From positions 124,001 to 188,000 of the forward strand of contig NZ_AAEW02000003.1 of assembly GCF_000167355.1 (NCBI RefSeq): a stretch of DNA of 64,000 nt. The letters run 5' to 3'. Both the position numbers and the translations under genes were made by a program. Every line of letters begins with the position of its first letter. Within the stretch, counting starts at the first letter, position 1. Source of the stretch: Desulfuromonas acetoxidans DSM 684 (GTDB lineage: Bacteria; Desulfobacterota; Desulfuromonadia; Desulfuromonadales; Desulfuromonadaceae). The notes below the pieces were generated by a model. The model did no database searches. It was given only the letters and a program-made list of their open reading frames with translations, and was not told where the DNA came from. Of the stretch, positions 8,710-17,944 are shown piece after piece.

Positions 8710-10122
8710 TCAACGCTTTTGCGTTTCAAAACGGCCTCCGTGAATGGCAAACACCTGGTCAAAATCGCACCATTGATCGCCGGACTCATGACTGGCGCAA
8801 ATCACCGTCATCCCCTCATGACAATAACGCTCAATTAACTGGCTTACCCGGCGTTGACTGGTCGCATCCAGCCCGGCAAACGGGTCATCCATCAGCAACA
8901 CTTTAGGCCGCGCCACAAGTACGGAGGCCAGTGCCACCAGATGACGCTGACCATAGCTGAGTTGATGCGGCGAGGCGTGTTTGAGATGAGTAATCCCGCA
9001 CTGTGCCAACACCTCATCGCACGCTTGATGACAGTCACAGCGGGAATGTCCGGCCAGGCGATGACTTAAACTGACCTCATCCCAGACACTGGTCTCGGTC
9101 AACTGTTTATGCGGGTTCTGCATCATCAGTAACGCCGAGCCCTGCAACAGTTGAGGTGAGGGACAATGGCCCAGCACACGTAACTCACCATCGCGGGGGG
9201 AGAGAAAACCGCACAACGTTTGCATCAGAGTGCTTTTGCCACAGCCATTGTCGCCACACACCAGCATTTTTTCACCGGCAGTGAGGGTAAAGCTAGCGCC
9301 TTCCCACAGTGTTTTGCCTTCGTAGCCGACACTGAGATTTTCAGCCTCAACCACGGTCTCTTTACCAGTGCTGGCGGAAAAGGACGGAAGCCTTGTCGGT
9401 GCATCACTAAGCTCCGCAGGCACACGGCCAGCCAGCAATCGGCCGCCCTGCGCCAACGTCCAATACTGATCAATCAGATCGGCAAAGGGCTGGGGAGAAT
9501 GCTCACACAACACCACGGCAATCCCCTGATTAAGCAACCGACGCACCACGCGCACCAACTGCTGTTGCCCCTCTTCATCCAATTGTGCAACCGGTTCATC
9601 AAGGATCAGCACGCGCGGCTGCAACACCAGAACCGCAGCCATCAGCAGGCGATATTTCTGGCCCATGGACAAATGTGCAGTCGGCGTACACAATGAGACA
9701 GTAAGATTAACCAGCGCCAGCGCCTCCGCAACCCGTGCCCGCATCTGGGCAGGCGGCACGGCTTCGTTCTCCAGACCAAAAGCCACTTCGGCACCAACAG
9801 TGTGAGCAAACAACTGGGTTTCCGGATTCTGCAAAACAAGCCCGACAGCCGCAAAGGGAAGATCCCCTTCGTGCCGTCGGGCTGAACTGGACACGCAGCT
9901 GTCCTGTTGTCCCCCCTCAAGCAGCCCTTTCATCGCCAAAGCCAGGGTCGATTTACCCTGGCCGGTGGCACCACACAAACAATGGCACTCACCGGCACGA
10001 ATGGTCAGATTGATCCGGGAGAGGATCGGTTGCTGCACTTGGTAGCTGAAGCTGAAATTTTCCAGCTTCAGCACCTCGGCGTTTTCAATGTTAGAAGTGG
10101 TATTCCACTCCGCCATAGACAT
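8710..10122 (-). CDS. Energy-coupling ABC ATPase with two fused nucleotide-binding domains (EcfA1-EcfA2 type)
   Basis: About 470 residues with two complete ABC domains in tandem. The first has Walker A GATGQGKST, signature LSMGQKYR and Walker B VLILDEP. The second has Walker A GDNGCGKST, signature LSYGQRHL and Walker B VLLMDDP. Both halves look catalytically intact. ECF importers often use such a fused A-A' subunit. The start overlaps the end of the TonB-dependent receptor gene by about 30 bases. Two starts 6 bases apart (10122 and 10116) are possible. Confidence 0.88.
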   Translation of the reverse strand: MSMAEWNTTSNIENAEVLKLENFSFSYQVQQPILSRINLTIRAGECHCLCGATGQGKSTLALAMKGLLEGGQQDSCVSSSARRHEGDLPFAAVGLVLQNPETQLFAHTVGAEVAFGLENEAVPPAQMRARVAEALALVNLTVSLCTPTAHLSMGQKYRLLMAAVLVLQPRVLILDEPVAQLDEEGQQQLVRVVRRLLNQGIAVVLCEHSPQPFADLIDQYWTLAQGGRLLAGRVPAELSDAPTRLPSFSASTGKETVVEAENLSVGYEGKTLWEGASFTLTAGEKMLVCGDNGCGKSTLMQTLCGFLSPRDGELRVLGHCPSPQLLQGSALLMMQNPHKQLTETSVWDEVSLSHRLAGHSRCDCHQACDEVLAQCGITHLKHASPHQLSYGQRHLVALASVLVARPKVLLMDDPFAGLDATSQRRVSQLIERYCHEGMTVICASHESGDQWCDFDQVFAIHGGRFETQKR

Positions 10123-12070
10123 ACCGTCCCGGTTGCGGGAAACCATAACTCTGCTCGTAGTCTTCGTCGAACAGGTTATTGACCCCGACATAGAGTTCGA
10201 GAGCTTCTTCAAGCAGTTTCTGGGTCAGTTTGACATCCACCAGCGTAAATGCCGGAGTACGTCGTTGATTGGCGTCATCATCGTAAGAGTACTGATTGGC
10301 GACATACTGCACAGAGGCCTGAGCCGTCATATTCCACGGCGTGTCATAGACGGATTCAAAGGTGACCCGGTCACGGGGGCGGTTCTGCAACTGGTGAATG
10401 TCACTGTCACTGGAACGATCTTCCGATTCAAGGTAGGAGTAGCTCAAACGCAGCAGCAGATCATCAATGGCTTCATTTTCCAGTGCCACTTCAAAACCGT
10501 GGAACATGTACTCATCAGCATTTTTATTGATCTCGGTGACCTCATCCTTTTCGATGAAGTCTTTAGCGTCGTTGATAAAGCCGGTGAGGCTGAACAGCGT
10601 CTTGCCGGGAAGAGCCTGCTCAACACCCAACTCGTAGTGCATGGTATGTTCGGCATCAAGATCTTCGTTACCGCTGTCGATATCATACAACTGCTTGATG
10701 GACGGGAAACGCACCTTGCGAGCATGGTTGATCTTGAGACGGGTGCCGACCACCGGATCAAAGTGGAAGCCGATCAGGTAAGAATAGGCATCTTCATCGC
10801 CACCACTGCTGCGATCTTGAACATGATAGCCCATACCGGCAACCATACCGGCTTTACCACCCAGTGCCACTTCGTATTCCAGAGCGACATTATACTGGTC
10901 AACATCTTCATTGTTTTTATAGTTAACGGCAACATTGTTTTTATCGACCTCAAAGCCTTTATCTTCCCAGTCATCGTTTTGAGTCGAGACCGCCAGGCTT
11001 AAACCACCGGCATCCTGAAGATCGGCATTAAGCTGAATGGCACCGCCTGTCGTGCGTGTGGTACTGTTGGACTCATAGGCCCCTTTTTTGGCTTGTGATG
11101 AATAGGTGTTGTCGTCGTAACGGTTTTCTTCCAATTCCAGTTCGTTGTAAAAACCCCAACCCCGAACAGTGAAACGATCCGTTGCCTTGTGACTGAACGC
11201 CAACTGAGACGACATGCCTTCGCTGTCATCCACACGCAGAAACTTTTCTTTTTTGGTAAAAGGATCGTTTTTATCGTAATTGGTTACGGCGGGTTTACCG
11301 TACTCCCCTTCCTGGTAATTGAATGTCAAGCCCACCAGGGTCTTGTCCGTCACCTGAACATCGAGGTTGGTGAACACATTGGTCTGCTCAAAATCGCTGT
11401 TGTCACGCTCATCGCCATCCTCGGCCTTCGTGGGTGAAAAATGGTTGGACAATGGTGTGCCGTCACGGTCGATGCGACCGACACTGGCAAACGCATGCAC
11501 TTTTTCCGTGCCGCCAACCAGGCTCAGCCGACCGAGAGCACTGTCTTCTTGACCAATCTCAGCAACGATCGAGCCGTGCAGACCCGGCTGGCCCTGCTTG
11601 GTGATGATGTTGATGATGCCGCCGTTACCGCCGGAACCATACAACACCGATCCGCCGCCGGTCGTGACTTTGATCTGCTCGATGATCTCAACGGGAACCG
11701 TGCGCGGATCAAACTGGCCATCGTAGGTGGAATTGAGCGGAATGCCGTTGAGCAAAAACAGCACGTGGCGCGTCCGAAAACCACGGATATCAATGCGGGG
11801 AACCCCATCAGCACCGTAACGCACATAGACACCGGGCACCAGCACCAGGGCATCTTCGAGGGTACGAACGCCGCGATCCTTAAGGTTTTTTGCGTCAAGA
11901 GTGTACAGGGTTGCGACCTTTTCGGTTTCATTGCTCTCTGCAGAAACAACGATTTCTCCCAGTTCATAGCTGGGAACAGTAGCTTGTGCCGCCCATGACG
12001 TTGATGTCATGGCAACCAGGACCCCAAGGGTCAGATATAACATCAAGGCCTGATGCAGTTTCTTGCTCAT
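10091..12070 (-). CDS. TonB-dependent outer-membrane receptor heading an ECF-type operon
   Basis: About 659 residues with a signal peptide ending near SWAAQA. The TonB box region is around ELGEIVVSAE. The plug domain holds LEDALVLVPGVYVRYG, DIRGFRTRHVLFLLNGIPL and GSVLYGSGGNGGIINIITK. A beta-barrel follows and ends in the aromatic residue F (GGVEYHF). GGAG lies upstream of ATG 12070. It is the first gene of the operon with the ATPase, EcfT, S-like and TiaS-like genes, so it probably carries the same compound across the outer membrane. Its energy must come from a TonB-ExbBD encoded elsewhere, for example the set at 30.4-32.1 kb. Confidence 0.92.
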   Translation of the reverse strand: MSKKLHQALMLYLTLGVLVAMTSTSWAAQATVPSYELGEIVVSAESNETEKVATLYTLDAKNLKDRGVRTLEDALVLVPGVYVRYGADGVPRIDIRGFRTRHVLFLLNGIPLNSTYDGQFDPRTVPVEIIEQIKVTTGGGSVLYGSGGNGGIINIITKQGQPGLHGSIVAEIGQEDSALGRLSLVGGTEKVHAFASVGRIDRDGTPLSNHFSPTKAEDGDERDNSDFEQTNVFTNLDVQVTDKTLVGLTFNYQEGEYGKPAVTNYDKNDPFTKKEKFLRVDDSEGMSSQLAFSHKATDRFTVRGWGFYNELELEENRYDDNTYSSQAKKGAYESNSTTRTTGGAIQLNADLQDAGGLSLAVSTQNDDWEDKGFEVDKNNVAVNYKNNEDVDQYNVALEYEVALGGKAGMVAGMGYHVQDRSSGGDEDAYSYLIGFHFDPVVGTRLKINHARKVRFPSIKQLYDIDSGNEDLDAEHTMHYELGVEQALPGKTLFSLTGFINDAKDFIEKDEVTEINKNADEYMFHGFEVALENEAIDDLLLRLSYSYLESEDRSSDSDIHQLQNRPRDRVTFESVYDTPWNMTAQASVQYVANQYSYDDDANQRRTPAFTLVDVKLTQKLLEEALELYVGVNNLFDEDYEQSYGFPQPGRYVYGGVEYHF

Positions 12071-12546
12071 CTGGATTCTCCATTCCTTCTGATAAATTTT
12101 TCTCGGTTGAAGCTGCGTTCCGTGCTTTACGCTATATGCCACGCTATACAACGCAAACGAAACAGCTCCTGTGACAGGTTGGTGAGATGGAAGAGCAACA
12201 TCCGTTCCAAGCGATTAATCGGCTGCAAATGCCCCAAATGCGTTATATACGCAAATAATCACGAAATAGTTTCAAGGTGTTACATCCTGTCACAATGGCT
12301 CAAACTGAGCCACCATGTTCCACAATAGATCACTTTGGCAAAAAGTCGACTGCAGTCAAGTTTTTATTGACACACCTGTAACACTCTCCTAAGGTCAGAC
12401 GATTAAAAGACACGCAACTGAACAGACTCCTCGCAAGAAATTCTTAGCGGGGTGTTGAAAACATCCCATCCGGGGGCTTTTCAACGGCGCAAGCCGAAGA
12501 TGCAATTTCCGTCTTACTGACATTAGGGAGCGACACAGGAACATTC
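12071..12546. promoter_or_regulatory. Divergent intergenic region between the TonB receptor and TetR genes
   Basis: Both flanking genes are transcribed outward from this 476-base region, so promoters for both operons should lie here. It contains a weak match to a ModE-type site at 12241-12263 (CGTTATATA, six bases, TAATCACG), a short GGCTCAAACTGAGCC hairpin near 12297, and a left-half fragment of repeat family B at 12445-12523. I see no riboswitch that I can name. Confidence 0.4.
12445..12523. repeat. Repeat family B, left-half fragment
   Basis: The sequence GTGTTGAAAACATCCCATCC, then a TTTTCAACG block and CGCAAGCCGAAGATGCAATTTCCGTCTT, matches the left halves of the copies at 42735 and 54002. 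The right half and the right terminal repeat are missing. It lies 20-100 bases upstream of the TetR gene. Confidence 0.8.
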
Positions 12547-13218
12547 ATGAGCGGTAAACGTGAAGAAAATAAACGCCTTACCCGATTGTCGATCCTCGAT
12601 GCGGCGCGCATGCTGTTTATCCGCAAAGGGTTTGAACTGACGCGTATTGAAGATCTGGCCCGTCAGGCTGAGATTGGCAAGGGAACGGTGTACAGCTATT
12701 TTTCGAGCAAGGAGCAGATCCTTATCGAGCTGATCGGCGAAGAGCGTCAGAAACTGGTCGGCCGATTTGAACAGCGCAACGATGATAACGCGCCCGTGAG
12801 CGAGCAGATTCTTACCCTGTTCCTGTGCCAGTTTAACTATGCCCAAGAGCATCGTGAGATCTCTCGCATTATGTTTCGCGAATCGTTGTTTCCGGTCAAG
12901 CCATCGATTCATCAGCGCCATCAGGTCGACAACACCTATCTTAATGCGGTTGTCGCATTGGTTCGCCTTGGTCAGCAACGCGGTGAAATCAATGTCCATT
13001 GTGATCCACTCAGTACTGCAATCATTTTTTACAACCATTACACCATGGCCATCTCGGCCTGGTACATGGGGTATATCGAAACCGAACACATGGTCACCAA
13101 TCTCAGGCACCTGATTGAAACGGCCATTCACGGGCTGCAGACATCGAACAACGAACCAACAACCGTACAGCCACTGAAATTAGCGCGTTTAAGCGCAGCC
13201 CCTTTGGAGAGTTCATGA
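12547..13218 (+). CDS. TetR/AcrR family transcriptional regulator of the RND efflux operon
   Basis: The 223-residue protein has an N-terminal TetR helix-turn-helix: ILDAARMLFIRKGF, then IEDLARQAEIGKGTVYSYFSSKEQIL (quoted in part), at residues 15-60. A helical ligand-binding domain follows. Its stop overlaps the ATG of the adaptor gene, so it lies in the same operon as the pump. This suggests local control: repression released when the pump substrate binds. The ligand is unknown. Confidence 0.92.
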   Translation: MSGKREENKRLTRLSILDAARMLFIRKGFELTRIEDLARQAEIGKGTVYSYFSSKEQILIELIGEERQKLVGRFEQRNDDNAPVSEQILTLFLCQFNYAQEHREISRIMFRESLFPVKPSIHQRHQVDNTYLNAVVALVRLGQQRGEINVHCDPLSTAIIFYNHYTMAISAWYMGYIETEHMVTNLRHLIETAIHGLQTSNNEPTTVQPLKLARLSAAPLESS

Positions 13219-14246
13219 AAAAAGCACTTTTTATCCTTATTGCATCCTGCTTGATTTCCGGGGGGATGGCCGGACAAACCCTGGCAGAATCACTGCGTGT
13301 TGAGCCAGGTTTTCGTGATGTCATCTTGCGTGGCTACAGCCGCCCCTTGGTCTCATCGACGGTAGCAGCCGAAGTCTCCGGAGTGATCACCACACGGTAT
13401 TACGATGTCGGCGACACCATCACTAATCAGCCATTGGTGCAGATCGACCCCACCTGGATCAATCTGGAATTGCAGGAAAACGCCAGCGCCATAGAACGGA
13501 CCCGCATTGCCGTTGATCAGGCCCGCTTACGCGCATCCTGGCTGGAAAAAGACTTTAAACGCCTGCAGACCCTGGTCAACGAAGGTGGCGTATCACGCAG
13601 TACCTTTGACGAAATCGAACAACAACGTGATCAGGCCCGTCTGGAGATCCGCCTTCAAGAGCAACAGTTCGAACAACTGCAGATACAGCGCAAAACCCTT
13701 GTTGAGCAACAAAAGCGCCACCGCCCCACCGCACCCACTGGCTGGCAGGTCGCGCAGCGCTATGTGGATGAGGGGGAACTGGTCGCTGCCGGCAGCCCAT
13801 TGATGGATGTCGGCGATTATCGCCATCTGCTCATCCCGTTGTCGGTTACCGCCGCGGAGCTGTCCGCTATCCGTGAACAAACGCAGGCACGACTCAACGG
13901 TCAGGACGTAACTTACCACCTGCACACCGTCAGCCCGGCATTTGATGAAAAAACCCGCAAAATCACCATTGAACTGATGATTGATCATTTTACCGGAGAA
14001 CAGCGCGGCGGTCTGCCTTTTGAGGTGGCAGTGCGCATGCCTGATGAGGGGCTGATGATTCCAGTCGCCGCAATCAGCAACCGCTACAACCATCCAAAGG
14101 TGAAGCGACGCGACCAATCACAGGCCATTGAGATCTCTATCCTCAATCACCAGGGAGACTGGGTGCGTATTGCGCCGACAACAGCTCTACAGCCGGGAGT
14201 GGAACTGCTCGATCAGACACCGGATGGCGGGAGTGGTAAACCGTGA
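13215..14246 (+). CDS. RND efflux periplasmic adaptor subunit (membrane fusion protein)
   Basis: The 343-residue protein has an N-terminal signal peptide ending near GQTLAES. A lipoyl-like segment VAAEVSGVI is followed by a long coiled-coil hairpin (residues ~90-165, rich in Gln/Glu/Leu/Arg) and beta-barrel segments. This is the standard HlyD/AcrA layout. It overlaps the TetR gene at ATGA and the pump gene at GTGA, so three genes form one transcript. It links the RND pump to an outer-membrane channel that is not encoded here. Confidence 0.9.
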   Translation: MKKALFILIASCLISGGMAGQTLAESLRVEPGFRDVILRGYSRPLVSSTVAAEVSGVITTRYYDVGDTITNQPLVQIDPTWINLELQENASAIERTRIAVDQARLRASWLEKDFKRLQTLVNEGGVSRSTFDEIEQQRDQARLEIRLQEQQFEQLQIQRKTLVEQQKRHRPTAPTGWQVAQRYVDEGELVAAGSPLMDVGDYRHLLIPLSVTAAELSAIREQTQARLNGQDVTYHLHTVSPAFDEKTRKITIELMIDHFTGEQRGGLPFEVAVRMPDEGLMIPVAAISNRYNHPKVKRRDQSQAIEISILNHQGDWVRIAPTTALQPGVELLDQTPDGGSGKP

Positions 14247-17200
14247 AAAACTTTGTCACCCTGAATCTTAAACAAAAGGTGTTCATCAACGTCGTGTTCG
14301 TCATTCTCATGGTGAGCGGCGTGTACAGCCTGTTTAACACCCCGGTGGAAAACCTGCCGCCGGTAGCCATCGGCAAGGTAGTGATCACCACCATCCATTA
14401 CGGCGCTTCGGCACGTGATGTGGAGCAACTGGTCACCCGCGAGATTGAAGAAGCCATCGACGGACTGGAGAATGTCGAATACGTCCAGTCCACTTCGATG
14501 CGTAACGTGTCGTCGATCCTGATTAAATTCATTGACGACACCGACTATCGCCATCTGTATGACGAGCTGCGTCTGCGCGTACTCAATGTGCGCGAGCAGT
14601 TGCCGGATGCCGTGGATGATCCGATCTTCACCTATCTCGACAGCCAGGACTGGAAACCGGTGATCATCGCCAACTTGATCGGTGATCTGTCCAACACCAG
14701 CCTGACCCTGCTGGCCGAGGAGTTGAAAAGCGATCTGCGCAAGCTCGATGGCGTGCAGGAAGTGGCGCTCGAAGGGGATTATCATCAGGAGTTTCAGGTT
14801 CATATCGACCCGCAACGGCTGCGCGACACCGGCATCAGCTTTGCCGAAGTGGCCAAGGCGATTGCCGATGCCAACGTCAAGATCCCCAGCGGCCGCTACC
14901 GTCAGCAAGGCCACAACACCCTGCTCGACACGGGTCAGGTGTTTGACCGCCAACAACAGGTGCTCGATGTGGCCGTACGCCGTGATGGCGACGGCAACTT
15001 CATCCGCGTGCGCGATCTGGCGACCCTGGCCAGTCTGTCTCACCGTGAACCCGACCTGATCTCCACGGTCAATGGTCAGAGCACGGTCAAACTGAAAGTC
15101 AAAAAACAGGATGCGGCCAACGCCATCACCATCGCTGAGCGGGTCAAGCAGGAGGTGGAACGCTTCAACCAGCTTCATCAGCGCGACGGTGTCACCACGG
15201 TACTGACCAACGACTCCACCATCGAGATCGACGACTCGATCCGCACCCTCGGCGGCAACATGGTGCTCGGCATGATTCTGGTTACCTTGGTGCTGTGGAT
15301 CACCCTCGGCTTTCGTAATGCCATGCTCACGGCCATCGGCATCCCGTTTTCGTTTTTGGTCACCATCATCATCGTCAAGCTGACCGGTGAATCGATCAAC
15401 ACGATCAGTCTATTTTCGTTTGTGCTGGTGTCAGGGATTATTGTCGACGATGCGGTCATCATCATCGAAAACGTCTACCGCCACCTCTACATGGGCAAGA
15501 CGCGTCGCACCGCCATTGTCGATGGCGTCAGCGAGGTGTTCCTGCCGGTGATCAGCTCGGCCATGACCACCATCTGCGCGTTTGCTCCCATGCTGATCAT
15601 GACCGGCAGTACCGGCGACTTTTTCAGTGTCATTCCCAAAGCAGTCAGTTTTGCCTTGTTCGCCTCGCTGGTGGAATCGTTGTTTATCCTGCCGGTGCAT
15701 ATCCTTGATTACGGTCCACGCCAGATGAGTGCCAACCTGCATCCCGAAGGGGATTATCACCATCTGCAGGAAGGACCGTTTGCCCCATTGTGGAAGATCT
15801 ATCGCGGTTTGCTCAACACCCTGCTCAACCACAAATGGCTGACCATGGCCGGAATCACCACGGCATTTATGGTCACGATGGTGATGATGATCGTCTCCGT
15901 AACCGGCATCATGCCCCTTATCAAGGTGAAGTTTTATCAGGACAGCTACCTGCGCTACCATGTCACCGTGGATATGCCTACCGGCACCTCCGTGGAAGGC
16001 ACCGACGCGGTCATTCGTGATCTGTCGCGCTACCTGGTCAGCCTCGGCCCCGGCCAGACGTTGTCGACCAGCGGCAGCGCCGGGCTTAAAGAAGATCAGG
16101 ATTATCAAATTCACCGCGCCCAGCATTACGGTCAGGTGGTGGTAGAATTACCGCCACAAAGCGAGATGGACCTGCCGACGGGTAATGATCAGATCTCCAC
16201 CTATATCGACCAGATGTACGATCAGGTGGAAGCGTATGTCGACCAACATGCCGATCAATGGCCGGGACGACCGACCATTCAGGTATTTGGCGAAAGTACC
16301 GGCCCCCCGTCCGGCAAGGCAGTTAATATTCGCCTGTCGGCCATGGACATTGATCAGGCCCGCGCCGCTTCGGACGATGTTCTCGCCTATCTGCATAACG
16401 ACCCGGCCTTTGCCGATCTGATCAATCTGGAGGACAACCGCGCTTCGATCCAATCGGTGCTCAATTTCGAAGTACGGCGGGATCGCGCGTTGGAATACGG
16501 GCTGTCGAGCAGTGACGCCACCCGTCTGATTGCCGGCTCACTCAACGGCATGCAGGCCGGCAACTACCGCACCACCCGCGAAGAGATCGACCTAATGGTC
16601 AAACTGGCCCGTCAGGAAGATTCGGGCCGTGGTCTGCTCAACCCCGAGCAAGTGGCCACCATTCCCATTGTCGAGCACAGTGAGCAGCCGATTCTCATCG
16701 GTGACCTTGCCAACCTCGATTACCGTCAGGAGCCGGACGCCCGCACCCGCTACAACGGCAAACCAACCCTGACCATCACCGCCGACATCCGCACCGGCTC
16801 ACAACTATCGGCGAGTCGGGTCCAGGTGCTGGCCCAGCGTTATTTTGATTCTATCAATGATCGCTACCCCGGCGTCAGCATTGCTTTCGGTGGTGAATTT
16901 GAGAGCACTGCCCGTGCCTACACCTCATTGGCGGCAGCGTTTGTCATTGCCGTGCTGGCCATCTATCTGATTCTTGCCTCGCAGTTCAACGACTATATCC
17001 AGCCGATTATTATCCTGTCGGCCATCGCCTTTGCCTTCATCGGCGTGGTACTGGGGATGTTTTTTACCCGCTCAGTGTTCACCATCGGCAGCTTTATGGC
17101 AGTGATCGGTCTGGCCGGAGTGGCGGTCAACGACTCGTTGATTCTGATCGACTTCATGAACAAAGAGCGTGAACGGGGGCTGGGTCTGCGTGAAGCGGTG

Positions 17201-17479
17201 ATCAACGGTTGCAGTGCGCGGATGCGCCCTGTGCTGATCACCACCCTGACCACCATGCTCGGTATGCTGCCCATGGCCATCGGCATTCCGCACAAGTCCA
17301 TCACCTGGGCACCCATGGCCACAGCCTTTGCCACAGGTCTGGCCAGCGCCACCACATTGGCGTTATTGTTGATTCCAGTGGAATATGAATTGACGGAGAA
17401 TGCCAAGGAACGGGTACGCAATTTTATGCGTCGTCGCCAGCGGCAGAATTTGAAGCAACAAAGAGAGAAGAATAAATAG
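14243..17479 (+). CDS. RND family efflux transporter permease (HAE1/AcrB-like)
   Basis: The 1078-residue protein has the RND topology: one membrane helix near residue 12, a large periplasmic loop, five helices (~335-520), a second periplasmic loop and six more helices at the end. The proton-relay pair Asp-Asp is present in GIIVDDAVIIIENV near residue 400. VAVNDSLILIDF marks the matching second-half helix. GTG start, overlapping the adaptor stop. It probably expels hydrophobic compounds. Whether the substrate is a drug, a lipid or a metabolite cannot be told. Confidence 0.93.
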   Translation: MKNFVTLNLKQKVFINVVFVILMVSGVYSLFNTPVENLPPVAIGKVVITTIHYGASARDVEQLVTREIEEAIDGLENVEYVQSTSMRNVSSILIKFIDDTDYRHLYDELRLRVLNVREQLPDAVDDPIFTYLDSQDWKPVIIANLIGDLSNTSLTLLAEELKSDLRKLDGVQEVALEGDYHQEFQVHIDPQRLRDTGISFAEVAKAIADANVKIPSGRYRQQGHNTLLDTGQVFDRQQQVLDVAVRRDGDGNFIRVRDLATLASLSHREPDLISTVNGQSTVKLKVKKQDAANAITIAERVKQEVERFNQLHQRDGVTTVLTNDSTIEIDDSIRTLGGNMVLGMILVTLVLWITLGFRNAMLTAIGIPFSFLVTIIIVKLTGESINTISLFSFVLVSGIIVDDAVIIIENVYRHLYMGKTRRTAIVDGVSEVFLPVISSAMTTICAFAPMLIMTGSTGDFFSVIPKAVSFALFASLVESLFILPVHILDYGPRQMSANLHPEGDYHHLQEGPFAPLWKIYRGLLNTLLNHKWLTMAGITTAFMVTMVMMIVSVTGIMPLIKVKFYQDSYLRYHVTVDMPTGTSVEGTDAVIRDLSRYLVSLGPGQTLSTSGSAGLKEDQDYQIHRAQHYGQVVVELPPQSEMDLPTGNDQISTYIDQMYDQVEAYVDQHADQWPGRPTIQVFGESTGPPSGKAVNIRLSAMDIDQARAASDDVLAYLHNDPAFADLINLEDNRASIQSVLNFEVRRDRALEYGLSSSDATRLIAGSLNGMQAGNYRTTREEIDLMVKLARQEDSGRGLLNPEQVATIPIVEHSEQPILIGDLANLDYRQEPDARTRYNGKPTLTITADIRTGSQLSASRVQVLAQRYFDSINDRYPGVSIAFGGEFESTARAYTSLAAAFVIAVLAIYLILASQFNDYIQPIIILSAIAFAFIGVVLGMFFTRSVFTIGSFMAVIGLAGVAVNDSLILIDFMNKERERGLGLREAVINGCSARMRPVLITTLTTMLGMLPMAIGIPHKSITWAPMATAFATGLASATTLALLLIPVEYELTENAKERVRNFMRRRQRQNLKQQREKNK

Positions 17480-17541
17480 GAAAATCTGATTGACAAAATC
17501 GGCAAGTCTAATCATAATCACCAGCCTGAACCCGTCATAAC

Positions 17542-17570
17542 AGGCATCTGATCTTGTCAGATGCCTTCTT
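17542..17570 (+). terminator. Probable terminator of the RND efflux operon
   Basis: AGGCATCTGA and TCAGATGCCT form a 10-bp perfect stem around TCTTG, followed by TCTT. It lies between the pump gene and tRNA-Gln. The T tract is weak. Confidence 0.7.
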
Positions 17571-17572
17571 GC

Positions 17573-17647
17573 TGGGGTGTCGCCAAGCGGTAAGGCAACG
17601 GACTCTGACTCCGTCATGCGTAGGTTCGAATCCTACCACCCCAGCCA
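17573..17647 (+). tRNA. tRNA-Gln (anticodon CUG)
   Basis: The acceptor arm TGGGGTG pairs with CACCCCA, followed by G and an encoded CCA. The anticodon arm ACGGA-CTCTGAC-TCCGT gives anticodon CTG, which reads CAG. The T arm contains GGTTCGAATCC and the D arm GCCAAGCGGTAAGGC. All four arms fold. Confidence 0.97.
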
Positions 17648-17685
17648 TTTCTTTTTTGTTTGAATCCTAAGTCAAAACCCTAAAT

Positions 17686-17870
17686 TCAAGATCAAGGTCG
17701 CCGGGATTCGCCCCGGCTGGCGACATTCTTTTGGCTGGCCGCCCTTTAGGTCGACGAATCTTGCAACTCATCAACACTGGCGTAAAACATTAATAACTTA
17801 TTACGCTGCTCTCTATTTCTTTCGTGGCACCTGTAGGCGGGTGGGCGGTGCCCACCCTATTTTCTGAGTT
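17686..17870. repeat. Dispersed repeat family A, copy 2 (short form)
   Basis: It aligns to 6170-6450 from AAGATCAAGGTCGCCGGG through GCCGCCCTTTAGGTCG to CGGTGCCCACCCTA, but lacks about 90 bases in the middle. The junction lies at a GCCGCCC that occurs twice in copy 1, so the short form looks like a deletion between short direct repeats. It lies between tRNA-Gln and an acetyltransferase gene. Confidence 0.85.
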
Positions 17871-17944
17871 TTCTCTACAACGTCACAAGATAGGTGCATA
17901 AAAATGATAAGACCAGCCATTCGGCTTAAGGCTGCAGCGGTTTG

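Noticed and set aside
10088-11002. 304-codon plus-strand open frame opposite the TonB receptor
   Set aside because: It is antisense to a clearly recognisable receptor, has no domain or ribosome-binding site, and follows from the codon bias of the real gene.
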